A stretch of DNA of 17,473 nt from CAZQKE01 sp964593865 (GCA_964593865.1 CAZQKE010000032.1:1-17473), one strand, 5' to 3'. Counted from the stretch's first letter, positions 1-7,613 are shown. A program made the numbers and translations. Notes: generated by a model from the letters alone, not told the origin.

Positions 1-327
1 GATTTCATCCACACCCTGACCTTCTCCCTGGCGACGGCCATGGCCGCTATGGCCGGTGCGGCCCTGCTTTACATGTTCCAGGCCTACCCCACCGTCGGCC
101 TCAAGCCCCTGTACCTTTCCTGGTACGTGGTGATGCTGGTGGGGCTGGGCAACGTCTACGGCGCCATCGTCGGCGGGTTCATCGTCGCCCTGCTGCAAAC
201 GGCCACCCAGCAGTTCATCGGCATCGCCTGGGAAGACGTGGTCCCGACGATCGTGATGATCCTGGTGCTGCTGATCGTCCCTTCCGGCATCTTTGGCAGC
301 GAAGTCAAAGGCATTCAGGAACAGTAA
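1..327 (+). CDS. livH: Branched-chain amino acid-type ABC transporter permease LivH, C-terminal part
   Basis: The reading frame is open from the first base of the window and ends at TAA 325-327, so the N-terminal part lies upstream and only the last 108 residues are seen. It is strongly hydrophobic, with about three membrane segments. The stretch VGLGNVYGAIVGGF is the Gly-rich motif near the C-terminus of LivH permeases (family knowledge). LivH pairs with LivM to form the membrane channel of HAAT-family importers for hydrophobic amino acids, amides, urea and related solutes. It is followed after 12 bases by livM, whose AAGGAGG ribosome site overlaps the livH stop. The adjoining methyl-transfer genes suggest the cargo may be a methylated amine rather than leucine; that is inference. 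Confidence 0.85.
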   Translation, partial: DFIHTLTFSLATAMAAMAGAALLYMFQAYPTVGLKPLYLSWYVVMLVGLGNVYGAIVGGFIVALLQTATQQFIGIAWEDVVPTIVMILVLLIVPSGIFGSEVKGIQEQ

Positions 328-339
328 AGGAGGCAGCAG

Positions 340-1365
340 ATGGATACCCGGAAAACGTTGTGGGGGCGCATCACCGAGGGCTTGAACAGGTTGGGCTTTA
401 GCCCCCTGGGGTTGCTCCTGATCGCCATCCTCTTTGTGCTGCCCCTGATCCCACCTTTCAACCAGGAGCACATTCTCCGCTGGCTGATCATGGGGGCCTT
501 CCTGGCCGCCCAATCCGTCGCCTTTGACTTTACCGGCGGCTATATCAACGTGGTCAACTTTGGCTTTGCCGCCATCCTGGGCCTGGGGGCCTACACCGCC
601 GCCATCCTGTCCAACACCTCTCCCGTTTTGGCGGTGCAGCCGGGCCTTTCCCCCTGGCTCACCATCTGGATCGGCGCGCTGGCCTCCGGATTGGTCGGCC
701 TGGGGCTGGGGATGCTGACCCTGCGCTTGCGGGGCATCTTTGCCGCCGTTATGGCCTGGTTCGTGGGCATCGCCCTGATGGGCATCGTCCGCAACTGGAC
801 CGCCGTCACCCGTGGCCCCCTGGGGATGCACCCCACCACCTTGCTGGAGACCACTTCCAACCGCCCCTACTTTTACATCATCCTGATCATGATGCTGGTG
901 GTCTATATCGTCCTCAAACAGATCGTGCGCTCCCACTATGGGCTGGCCTTCCGGGCCATCGGCCAGAATTTCGACGCCGCCCGCGCCTCCGGCATCAACC
1001 CCACCTACTACCGGGTGTTCAACTTTACCCTTTCGGCCTTTTTCGCCGGGTGGCTGGGCGGTTTTTATGCCTTCTATTTCGGCGCACTGACGCCGCAAAC
1101 GCTGATGCACACCTCCAAAACGGTGGAGGTGCTGGCCATCGCCTACATCGGCGGGCGGGGCAGCCTGTGGGGCGGCATCGCCATCGCCTTCCCCTTCGTC
1201 TTTTTCATTGAGTTCCTGCGCTCCAACTTTACCGACCTGCCGGGCCTGCACCTGATCATCTACGGCGTGCTGATGATCGTGGTCATGATCTACTATCCAG
1301 CCGGGTTCGTGGGCCTGTACGAGTGGGCGAAGGCGAAACTGATCGGCATCTTTGCCAAAGGGTAA
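340..1365 (+). CDS. livM: Branched-chain amino acid-type ABC transporter permease LivM
   Basis: This 341-residue integral membrane protein has about nine hydrophobic segments, spread from residues 21-38 to 303-322. Family signatures visible are NFGFAAILGLGAYTAA (residues 73-88), which is the first-half motif of LivM; the cytoplasmic coupling loop with GLAFRAIGQNFDAARASGIN (201-220), which docks onto the ATPase subunits; and YIGGRGSLWGG (269-279). The ATG at 340 follows an AAAGGAGG site at 326-333. Length is normal for LivM without a fused ATPase. The genes for the two ATP-binding proteins and the solute-binding protein are not between livM and the methyltransferases, so they must lie left of the window or elsewhere. 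A substrate cannot be read from the permease sequence. Confidence 0.9.
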   Translation: MDTRKTLWGRITEGLNRLGFSPLGLLLIAILFVLPLIPPFNQEHILRWLIMGAFLAAQSVAFDFTGGYINVVNFGFAAILGLGAYTAAILSNTSPVLAVQPGLSPWLTIWIGALASGLVGLGLGMLTLRLRGIFAAVMAWFVGIALMGIVRNWTAVTRGPLGMHPTTLLETTSNRPYFYIILIMMLVVYIVLKQIVRSHYGLAFRAIGQNFDAARASGINPTYYRVFNFTLSAFFAGWLGGFYAFYFGALTPQTLMHTSKTVEVLAIAYIGGRGSLWGGIAIAFPFVFFIEFLRSNFTDLPGLHLIIYGVLMIVVMIYYPAGFVGLYEWAKAKLIGIFAKG

Positions 1366-1443
1366 TCGGTAGATTGGGAAATTGGGGATAGAAGGGCGAT
1401 GGGCACGATCCTGATACCGACGGCGGAAACCATGCCACGCACC

Positions 1444-1508
1444 GCCGTCCACGAATGAGGCCGCGCGGATTCGTGCATTCGTGCATTCGCGCCCGATTCG
1501 TGGACGGC
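1444..1508. repeat. Inverted repeat with 13-bp perfect arms and internal octamer repeats
   Basis: GCCGTCCACGAAT at 1444-1456 is exactly complementary to ATTCGTGGACGGC at 1496-1508. The 39-base loop contains ATTCGTGC twice in tandem (1469-1484), then ATTCGCGC (1485-1492). There is no T-run after the right arm, so it is not a canonical terminator; it looks like a dispersed palindromic repeat. Confidence 0.7.
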
Positions 1509-1533
1509 CCGCTTTGGCGGTTGCGGAGATTTT

Positions 1534-1640
1534 AACCGCAAAGGCGCAAAGGCCGCAAAGGAAAGAAGAAAAAGTAAGAAAACCTTCGCGCCCTTGGCGT
1601 CTTGGCGGTTCCAAGATTTGAACCACAAAGGCGCAAAAAG
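1534..1640. repeat. Dispersed imperfect inverted repeat, copy A
   Basis: The left arm AACCGCAAAGGCGCAAAGG (1534-1552) pairs with the right arm CCTTGGCGTCTTGGCGGTT (1592-1610) at 16 of 19 positions. A further left-arm-like sequence follows at 1621-1640 (AACCACAAAGGCGC...). The right arm, spacer and second left arm (1596-1625) resemble 8149-8179: 18 of 19 bases match over the right arm and following TTCCAA, and GAACC is shared after the spacer. Confidence 0.7.
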
Positions 1641-1669
1641 AAGCTGGGAGTTTATTTTCGAGGGAGAGG

Positions 1670-3070
1670 ATGATTCGAGAAATCCTGACAAATAGCGACA
1701 TTGAAGCAATACACAAAACAAGCATGAAATTGCTGGAAACGGTCGGCGTCGAGTTCCCCTACGAACCGGCCCTGGCCGTGTTCCAAAAGCATGGGGTGCG
1801 GGTGGAAGGCAGCCGCGTCTACCTGACCGAGGACCGGGTGCTGGCCGCCCTGGAGACCGTGCCGCAACGGTTCACCATCCACGCCCGCAACCCGGAGCGC
1901 AACGTGACCGTCGGCTACGGGCAACCGCCGGTCCTGGCCCCGGCCTACGGCGCTCCCTTTTTGGTGGATTACGAGGTCGGCAAACGGGAGCCGACGATGG
2001 CGGATTATCACCGGCTGGTCAAGCTGGCCCACGCCCTGCCCAACCAGGACCTGAGCGGCCATTTGCTGGTCGAGCCGGGCGACGTCTCCCCGGCGACGGC
2101 CCATCTGCAAATGCTACAGGCCCACATCCTCCATTCGGACAAACCTTTCATCGGCAGCACGGTGGGCAAACGGGGCGCCCGCGATACGTTCGAGATGGCC
2201 CGCATCCTCTTTGGCGATCTGGACCGGCCCGTGACCATCGGCCTGATCAATAGCCTGACGCCCCTGGGCTACAGCCCGGAGATGCTGGAAGCGTTGGTCG
2301 AATATGCCCAGGCCCGCCAGCCGGTGATCCTGGCGGCCCTGGCCATGGCCGGTTCGACGGCGCCCATCACTCTGGCCGGGATGCTTGCCACCCAGACCGC
2401 CGAGTTGCTGGCCGGGATCGCCCTGACCCAACTGATCAACCCCGGCACGCCCGCCGTGTTCGGCTCCACCTCCACCAACATTGACATGCGGACCGGCGCG
2501 TTAGCCATCGGCAGCCCGGAGCTTTCGCAGATGATCGTGGCCCACGCCCAACTGGCCCGCTTCTACAAGCTCCCCTCCCGCAGCGGCGGCGCACTGACCG
2601 ACGCCAGCACGCCCGACGCCCAGGCCGGGTACGAATCCATGATGGGATTGATGACCACCTTCGCGGCGGACATTGATTTCGTGCTCCACGCCGGGGGCAT
2701 TCTCAGCTCCTATCTGGCCTTTTCTTACGAAAAACTGGTGCTGGATGACGAGATGTGCGGCATGGTGCGTCGCTTCTACGGGGGCTTTGCCGTGGACGAC
2801 GAAACGCTTTCCTACGACGTGATCGCCCACGTGGGGCCGGGGGGCAATTTCCTGATGGAGGATCAGACCTTGCTCCGCTGCCGCACCGAATTCTGGATGC
2901 CGCAGGTCGGCGACCGGGGCGGCCTGGAGGCATGGATGCAGGCCGGTCGGCCCACCGCCCTGGACCGCGCCCACCAACGCTGGCAGGAGTTGGTGGCCCG
3001 GCATGAGGACCCACCTCTGGATGCGACCATCGCCCGCCAACTGGCCGACTACGTCGCCCAGGCGGGATAG
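1670..3070 (+). CDS. MttB-family corrinoid methyltransferase 1 (non-pyrrolysine)
   Basis: This 466-residue protein belongs to the trimethylamine methyltransferase MttB family, whose TIM-barrel enzymes move a methyl group from a methylated amine to Co(I) of a small corrinoid protein. Family-type blocks are MAGSTAPITLAGMLATQTAELLAG (about 226-249), GGALTDASTPDAQAGYES (306-323), LHAGG (339-343) and the C-terminal HVGPGGNFL...TEFW (387-409). The gene ends at a single TAG (3068-3070) at normal family length, with no internal UAG, so it encodes no pyrrolysine and is probably not a trimethylamine enzyme. Characterised non-Pyl relatives (MtgB, MtpB, MtcB) use quaternary amines. It is the most divergent of the three paralogs here: the block HDVGY found in the other two is LHAGG. 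AGGGAGAGG precedes the ATG. Corrinoid protein 1 follows and is the likely partner. Substrate is unknown. Confidence 0.9.
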   Translation: MIREILTNSDIEAIHKTSMKLLETVGVEFPYEPALAVFQKHGVRVEGSRVYLTEDRVLAALETVPQRFTIHARNPERNVTVGYGQPPVLAPAYGAPFLVDYEVGKREPTMADYHRLVKLAHALPNQDLSGHLLVEPGDVSPATAHLQMLQAHILHSDKPFIGSTVGKRGARDTFEMARILFGDLDRPVTIGLINSLTPLGYSPEMLEALVEYAQARQPVILAALAMAGSTAPITLAGMLATQTAELLAGIALTQLINPGTPAVFGSTSTNIDMRTGALAIGSPELSQMIVAHAQLARFYKLPSRSGGALTDASTPDAQAGYESMMGLMTTFAADIDFVLHAGGILSSYLAFSYEKLVLDDEMCGMVRRFYGGFAVDDETLSYDVIAHVGPGGNFLMEDQTLLRCRTEFWMPQVGDRGGLEAWMQAGRPTALDRAHQRWQELVARHEDPPLDATIARQLADYVAQAG

Positions 3071-3071
3071 C

Positions 3072-3088
3072 GCAAGCTTCCGGCTTGC
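3072..3088 (+). repeat. Small hairpin just after methyltransferase 1
   Basis: GCAAGC (3072-3077) and GCTTGC (3083-3088) form a 6-bp stem with a TTCCG loop, one base after the TAG of methyltransferase 1. No T-run follows. The AT-rich leader 3094-3130 comes next, containing two near-copies of ATTACCAATTTAC (3100-3111 and 3114-3126). It could modulate transcript levels between the two genes. Confidence 0.4.
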
Positions 3089-3132
3089 CGATCCACCAAA
3101 TTACAATTTACTGATTACCAATTTACCAAATG

Positions 3133-3140
3133 AAGGAGGA
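3133..3140 (+). promoter_or_regulatory. Ribosome binding site deciding the corrinoid protein 1 start
   Basis: AAGGAGGA lies 6 bases before ATG 3147, followed by a run of A. It fixes the start at 3147 rather than an upstream in-frame ATG at 3003 inside the methyltransferase gene. Confidence 0.8.
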
Positions 3141-3146
3141 AAAAAA

Positions 3147-3785
3147 ATGAGCGACATTTTGGAAGAGATCTCGACCGCCGTCATCGAAGGCAACATGGAC
3201 GACATCGAAGACCTGACGGAGGACGCCTTGGACGAGGGGCTGAGTGCCGAGGACATTCTGAACAAAGGTCTGATGCCCGGCATGGATTACGTCGGCGTCG
3301 AGTTCAAGGCAGGCAACATGTTCGTCCCGGAAGTGCTGCGTTCGGCCAAAGCCATGCAAGCCTCGATGGACATTCTGCGCCCCTTGCTGGTCGAAGGCGG
3401 CGTGGAGATGATCGGCAAAGTGCTGCTGGGCACGGTCAAGGGCGACCTGCACGACATCGGCAAAAACCTGGTGGGCATGATGTGCGAAGGGGCCGGGTTC
3501 GAGATCAAGGACCTGGGCAAAAACGTTGAGCCGGAAGCCTTTGTCCAAGCCGTCAGAGAGTTTGAGCCGGATGTGGTGGGTATGTCGGCCTTGCTGACGA
3601 CAACGATGCGCATGATGGGCCACACCATCCAGGCGTTGGAGGAAGCGGGGCTGCGCGATAAGGTCAAGATCATGATCGGCGGTGCGCCCGTGACCCAGGC
3701 ATTTGCCGACCAGATCGGCGCCGACGGCTATGCCTCCAACGCGGCCTCTGCGGCGGAGCTGGCTAAAAAGTTCGTAAACGCATAA
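3147..3785 (+). CDS. Corrinoid (cobalamin-binding) methyl-carrier protein 1, MttC/MtgC type
   Basis: This 212-residue cytoplasmic protein carries the corrinoid that accepts methyl from an MttB-type enzyme and passes it to a tetrahydrofolate or thiol methyltransferase. Residues 1-90 form the helical cap domain (B12-binding_2), containing MFVPEVL. The B12-binding Rossmann part shows the base-off signature D100-x-H102-x-x-G105, with H102 the lower cobalt ligand, then S147-x-L and GG (178-179). The ATG at 3147 is chosen because AAGGAGGA (3133-3140) sits at the right distance and the protein then has exactly the length of its paralog at 5432. The frame is open further upstream to 3003, but that would overlap the preceding gene with no family match. 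Start, length and motifs agree, so the assignment is firm; the partner methyltransferase is inferred from gene order. Confidence 0.93.
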   Translation: MSDILEEISTAVIEGNMDDIEDLTEDALDEGLSAEDILNKGLMPGMDYVGVEFKAGNMFVPEVLRSAKAMQASMDILRPLLVEGGVEMIGKVLLGTVKGDLHDIGKNLVGMMCEGAGFEIKDLGKNVEPEAFVQAVREFEPDVVGMSALLTTTMRMMGHTIQALEEAGLRDKVKIMIGGAPVTQAFADQIGADGYASNAASAAELAKKFVNA

Positions 3786-3929
3786 CACTACACCGAATAG
3801 AACACCGAATAGAACACCGAATGGGGAAAGGAACGAATTTGTTGTGGTACCTGAATTCGTTAGTGTCCAAATTCGCTGTAGTGTAGTATCCAAATTCGCT
3901 GTAGTGCAGTGTCCAAATTCGCTGTAGTG
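3786..3929. repeat. Composite tandem and inverted repeat block inside the methyl-transfer operon
   Basis: Three parts are visible. (1) A 12-bp unit ACCGAATAGAAC is repeated about 2.6 times (3792-3822). (2) AACGAATT (3832-3839) and AATTCGTT (3854-3861) form an 8-bp perfect inverted repeat. (3) A 23-bp unit is repeated three times back to back (3861-3883, 3884-3906, 3907-3929), with core TCCAAATTCGCTGTAGTG identical in all three and only three variable bases at the start of the unit. CACTACACCGAAT (3786-3798) is complementary at 12 of 13 positions to ATTCGCTGTAGTG, present in each 23-bp unit, so the block can fold back on itself. It lies between the stop of corrinoid protein 1 and the ribosome site of methyltransferase 2. 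Confidence 0.85.
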
Positions 3930-3949
3930 CCTAAAAGGAGGTTGAATTC

Positions 3950-5413
3950 ATGCGAGCAAACTACGTCATCAATTCCGGAGTGCGCTTTCGGATGCTCTCC
4001 GACGATCAGTTGCAGGAGCTTTTCGACGGCGTGCTCCATGTCCTTGAGTACACCGGGTTGGATGTCTACCACGACGAAGCCCGGGACATTTTGAAAAAGG
4101 CCGGGGCTTGGGTGGACGGCTTGCGGGTGCGTCTGCCGTCCTACATGGTCAAAGATGCGTTGGCCAAAGCACCGCGCAGCTTCACCATCTTTGCCCGCGA
4201 CGGCAATCCCAAACATGACATCCATATTGGACCGGGGCGGGCGCACTTTGGCCCCGGCCCCACCTGCCCCAACTTTATTGATGTGGAAACGCTGGAGCGG
4301 CGGCCCTATGTCAAGAGCGATGTGCCCATCGTCGCCAAGATTTGCGATGCTTTGCCCAACATTGACTTTGTTGAGTCGTTGGGCACGGTCAGCGACGTAC
4401 ACCATGAGCTGGGTGCGCTGTACGAGTTCGCCGGGATGTTCCCCAACACCAGCAAGCCTATCGTCGCCTGGTCCTACGACCGCTACGATTCGGCCGCCAT
4501 CCACGAGATCGCCGTAGCCGAAGCCGGGGGGCAGGAGGCGTTCGAAAAGCGGCCCACCTACATCCATTATTGCGAGCCGCTTTCGCCTCTGGTCAGCACT
4601 TTTGAGGCGGTGGACAAACTCATCTTTGCCGCCCGTCACCGCGTCCCTCTCATCTTCACCCCTTGTCCTATCGCCGGGGGCACGGCGCCCATCACCTCGG
4701 CGGGCATCATTATCCAGGGTGTGGCCGAATCGTGGATGGGCCTGGTCCTGGCCCAGACCATCCAGCCGGGCTTACCCTTCTTTATGGGCGGCGTCTTTTC
4801 GGTGATGGACATGAGCTCCATGATCTTGGCCTACGGTGCGCCGGAGCTGCCGCTGAACATGGCCGCCCTGACCGAATTGGCCCACTTTGTCGGGCTGCCC
4901 TTGTGGCAGACGGGGGGTTGCACCGATTCCAAGACCTTTGACGAACAAGCCATCATTGAAGGGAGCATGTCGGTCCTCTTCTCCGCCCTCACTGGCGGTG
5001 ACCTGTGCCATGATGTAGGCTACACCGAGAGTGCCATGACCGGTTCCGTCTTCCAACTGTGTGCAATGGACGAGGCCATCGGTTACGCACGGCGCATCAC
5101 GCGGGGCATTGAGGTCAACGAGGACACCCTGGCCGTGGACGTGATCCACAACGTCGGCCCCAACGGTCACTACCTGCGTGAGGAGCATACCCGCCGCTAC
5201 TACAAGACCGAATTCTGGTATCCCAATATCAGCGACCGCCACAATTTTGAGGAATGGGACATGATGGGCCGAACGACGTTCAAGGAACGGACCATTGCCC
5301 GTGTGCGTGACATCTTGGCCAGCCACAAACCCTCGCCCATCAAACCGGAGACGGAAAAGGTCATTGAAAAGGTTCTGGCCGAGGCCGAAGAGCGTGTCAA
5401 AGATCACATCTAG
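3950..5413 (+). CDS. MttB-family corrinoid methyltransferase 2 (non-pyrrolysine)
   Basis: This 487-residue MttB-family methyltransferase is predicted to demethylate a methylated, probably quaternary, amine and methylate a corrinoid protein. Visible blocks are FTPCPIAGGTAPITSAG (236-252), GGVFSVMDM (280-288), TGGCTDSKTFDEQ (321-333), HDVGY (354-358) and VGPNGHYL...TEFWYP (402-425). It is clearly closer to methyltransferase 3 than to methyltransferase 1, judged from shared blocks. A strong AAAAGGAGG (3933-3941) precedes ATG 3950. The only UAG is the terminal one (5411-5413), and the next gene, corrinoid protein 2, lies in the same frame with no stop between (see findings). Its corrinoid partner is most likely the protein starting 18 bases downstream. 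Cytoplasmic; substrate not determinable from sequence alone. Confidence 0.92.
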   Translation: MRANYVINSGVRFRMLSDDQLQELFDGVLHVLEYTGLDVYHDEARDILKKAGAWVDGLRVRLPSYMVKDALAKAPRSFTIFARDGNPKHDIHIGPGRAHFGPGPTCPNFIDVETLERRPYVKSDVPIVAKICDALPNIDFVESLGTVSDVHHELGALYEFAGMFPNTSKPIVAWSYDRYDSAAIHEIAVAEAGGQEAFEKRPTYIHYCEPLSPLVSTFEAVDKLIFAARHRVPLIFTPCPIAGGTAPITSAGIIIQGVAESWMGLVLAQTIQPGLPFFMGGVFSVMDMSSMILAYGAPELPLNMAALTELAHFVGLPLWQTGGCTDSKTFDEQAIIEGSMSVLFSALTGGDLCHDVGYTESAMTGSVFQLCAMDEAIGYARRITRGIEVNEDTLAVDVIHNVGPNGHYLREEHTRRYYKTEFWYPNISDRHNFEEWDMMGRTTFKERTIARVRDILASHKPSPIKPETEKVIEKVLAEAEERVKDHI

Positions 5414-5431
5414 TCAAGGGAGGGTAAACCC

Positions 5432-6070
5432 ATGAGCGATATTCTGGAAAAACTGGCAACCGCCGTCATAGAAGGCGATGCAGAAGCGGCGGAAAAGTTG
5501 ACAAAGCGGGGCCTGCGCAAGGGCATGTCCGCTAAAGACCTGTTGGATAACGGCTTGGTCGTGGGTATGACCGAAGTCGGCGTTCGCTTCAAGGCCGGCG
5601 ATATGTTCGTCCCCGAAGTGCTCATGTCCGCCGACGCCATGACCGCCGGGCTGAACGTCCTGCGCCCGGAGCTGGTCGCCAGCGGCGTTGAATTGATCGG
5701 CACCATCTTGCTGGGCACGGTCAAGGGCGACCTGCACGACATCGGCAAAAACCTGGTGGGCATGATGTGCGAAGGAGCCGGCTTCCAGATCGTGGACATT
5801 GGCTTCAACGCCGATCCGGAGAAATTCGTCGAAGCGATCAAGGAACACAAGCCGGACATTGTGGGCATGTCGGCCATGCTGACGACGACCATGCGGGCTA
5901 TGGCCTATACGATCAAAGCCATTGAAGAAGCGGGATTGCGCGATCAAGTCAAGGTGATTGTCGGCGGCGCACCGGTGGATGCTGCCTTTGCCGAGCGGAT
6001 CGGTGCCGACGGCTACGGTTCCAACGCTGCCTCTGCCGTAGACCTGGCCAAAAGCTTGGTCGGAGCATGA
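5432..6070 (+). CDS. Corrinoid (cobalamin-binding) methyl-carrier protein 2, MttC/MtgC type
   Basis: This 212-residue corrinoid protein has the same length and architecture as corrinoid protein 1: a helical cap domain in residues 1-90, then a B12-binding fold with D100-x-H102-x-x-G105, S147 and GG178-179 at identical positions. GGGAGG (5418-5423) precedes ATG 5432. It sits between methyltransferases 2 and 3 (18 bases after the former, 14 before the latter), so one carrier may serve both. A 67-base stretch over the corrinoid-binding loop (5709-5775) is identical at nucleotide level to 3424-3490 in corrinoid protein 1, while flanking sequence differs, suggesting recent gene conversion or very strong constraint. 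The function is established for the family; which methyltransferase it serves is inference. Confidence 0.93.
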   Translation: MSDILEKLATAVIEGDAEAAEKLTKRGLRKGMSAKDLLDNGLVVGMTEVGVRFKAGDMFVPEVLMSADAMTAGLNVLRPELVASGVELIGTILLGTVKGDLHDIGKNLVGMMCEGAGFQIVDIGFNADPEKFVEAIKEHKPDIVGMSAMLTTTMRAMAYTIKAIEEAGLRDQVKVIVGGAPVDAAFAERIGADGYGSNAASAVDLAKSLVGA

Positions 6071-6084
6071 TAAGGAGATAAAAG

Positions 6085-7587
6085 ATGCAAGTACGAAAAA
6101 CCAACTATACGGTCAATGCCACTCCTACCTTTCAGGTGCTGACGGAGGAAGAGATAGAAGCGATCTATTTCTCGGCCCTGACGGTGCTGTATGAGACGGG
6201 AGTGCGAGTCTACGATGAAGAAGGCATTCAGGTTGCCTATGAAGGTGGGGCCATCGTAGAAGATCGGCAGGATGACAGTGCCCTGGTCAAGATCCCGCCC
6301 TGGTTGGTGGATAAAGCCCTGGCGACCGTACCGCGCAAAGTAGTCGTCATCGGCCCGGATCGCAAATACAAGATGGAGTTGCACAAAGACGCCATCTACT
6401 TTGGGACCGGTTCCGATACACCCTACACTTGGGATCCTTACACCGGCGAGCGGCGACGGGCAACCTACAACGACGTCAAGAACTTTGCCAAGCTAGCCCA
6501 ACTGTTGCCCAACATTGATTTTCACATGTCTCTGGGCATCGTCCAGGATGTGCAGGTGGGGACCTATGACCGCTGGCAGTATCTGGCCATGCTGGAAGGG
6601 ACGACCAAGCCGATCAACATCACCGCCGTAGACCTGGACGGCCTGCGGGACCAACTGGAGATGGCCTACATCCGCGTCGGCGGCAAGGATGAATGGCGCA
6701 AGGGACCGATCTTTTCCCTCTACATTGAGCCGGTCTCTCCTTTGAGCCACTCCAAAGAGGTGATCCAGAAGCTCCTGTTCGCCACCGACAACGAGATCCC
6801 CTTTGTCTACACCCCTTGTCCTCTGGCCGGGGCAACCGCACCCAGTACCCTGGCCGGGACGGCGGTCCAGGCCCTCACCGAAAGTCTGTTCGGCATCGTC
6901 CTTAGCCAGATCCGTCGGCCGGGAGCACCTCTCATCATCGGTGGGCTGATGTCCAATATGGACATGCGGACCACCATCTATTGCTACGGCTCACCGGAGA
7001 TGGCCCTCCTCAGCGCGGCCTATACCGACATTACCAAATGGCTGGGCGTGCCCGAATACGAGACCGCCGGTTGTTCCGACGCCAAGGTCTTTGATGAACA
7101 GGCGGCTATGGAAGCGACCATGAACATCACCACGGCAGCCCTCATCGGCGGCAACATGATCCACGACGTGGGCTACCTGGAACAGGGCCTGACCAGCTCA
7201 ATGGAGATGATGGTTGCCTCCGACGAGATCATTGACCGGGTCAAGCGCATCCTGCGCGGTGTGCCCGTCACCGACGAGACAATGGCCCTGGATGTAATGG
7301 ATGAGGTCGGCCCCGGCGGCCACTTCCTTGACCATGATCACACCTACAACCGCTTCCGCACCGAAATTTGGCGTCCCACCCTCACCGACCGGCTGAACTG
7401 GGAGAATTGGGTGGCCGCCGGTAGCAAGACCTACCGGGATCGGGTTCACGAGAAGGTCATCCAGTTGCTGGAGACAGAGACCGAACCGCTACTGGACGAA
7501 AAGATGTTCAACGAGCTCAAGCGCATCTGCGAGCTGGCCGACGAGCGGCACAAGGACGAAGAGCTGGATTTTGACATCTTTGGCTAA
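6085..7587 (+). CDS. MttB-family corrinoid methyltransferase 3 (non-pyrrolysine)
   Basis: This 500-residue MttB-family methyltransferase acts on an unidentified methylated amine. Family blocks are YTPCPLAGATAPSTLAG (242-258), GGLMSNMDM (286-294), AGCSDAKVFDEQAAMEA (328-344), HDVGYLEQGLT (360-370) and VGPGGHFL...TEIWRP (408-431). AAGGAG (6072-6077), directly after the TGA of corrinoid protein 2, precedes ATG 6085, so the two genes are almost certainly one transcript. It ends with TAA and contains no UAG. An acidic tail (about residues 476-500) extends beyond the end of methyltransferase 1. Together with methyltransferase 2 and corrinoid protein 2 it forms the second methyl-transfer module; it may use a different substrate, or be the second subunit specificity for one carrier. 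Confidence 0.92.
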   Translation: MQVRKTNYTVNATPTFQVLTEEEIEAIYFSALTVLYETGVRVYDEEGIQVAYEGGAIVEDRQDDSALVKIPPWLVDKALATVPRKVVVIGPDRKYKMELHKDAIYFGTGSDTPYTWDPYTGERRRATYNDVKNFAKLAQLLPNIDFHMSLGIVQDVQVGTYDRWQYLAMLEGTTKPINITAVDLDGLRDQLEMAYIRVGGKDEWRKGPIFSLYIEPVSPLSHSKEVIQKLLFATDNEIPFVYTPCPLAGATAPSTLAGTAVQALTESLFGIVLSQIRRPGAPLIIGGLMSNMDMRTTIYCYGSPEMALLSAAYTDITKWLGVPEYETAGCSDAKVFDEQAAMEATMNITTAALIGGNMIHDVGYLEQGLTSSMEMMVASDEIIDRVKRILRGVPVTDETMALDVMDEVGPGGHFLDHDHTYNRFRTEIWRPTLTDRLNWENWVAAGSKTYRDRVHEKVIQLLETETEPLLDEKMFNELKRICELADERHKDEELDFDIFG

Positions 7588-7613
7588 GGGGAATGACATC
7601 TTCCCGTCCCACA

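Larger units (their letters stand above)
1366..1669. other. Intergenic spacer between livM and the methyltransferase cluster, filled with repeats
   Basis: About 300 bases with no convincing gene. Reading frames here are short, antisense and repeat-derived. It holds a 13-bp perfect inverted repeat (1444-1456 / 1496-1508), a small tandem of ATTCGTGC-like octamers (1469-1492), and copy A of a dispersed inverted repeat (1534-1640). I see no clean sigma70 promoter or U-tailed terminator, so whether livHM and the methyltransferases are co-transcribed is open. Confidence 0.6.

Noticed and set aside
3003..3146. Upstream extension of corrinoid protein 1 from ATG 3003
   Set aside because: It overlaps methyltransferase 1, matches nothing in the family, and a strong ribosome site points to ATG 3147.
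3861..3929. CRISPR array
   Set aside because: The 23-bp units follow each other directly without unique spacers, and no cas genes are present.
1670..7587. Pyrrolysine-containing trimethylamine methyltransferases
   Set aside because: All three MttB-family genes are open to normal family length without an internal TAG, so no Pyl residue is encoded in them.
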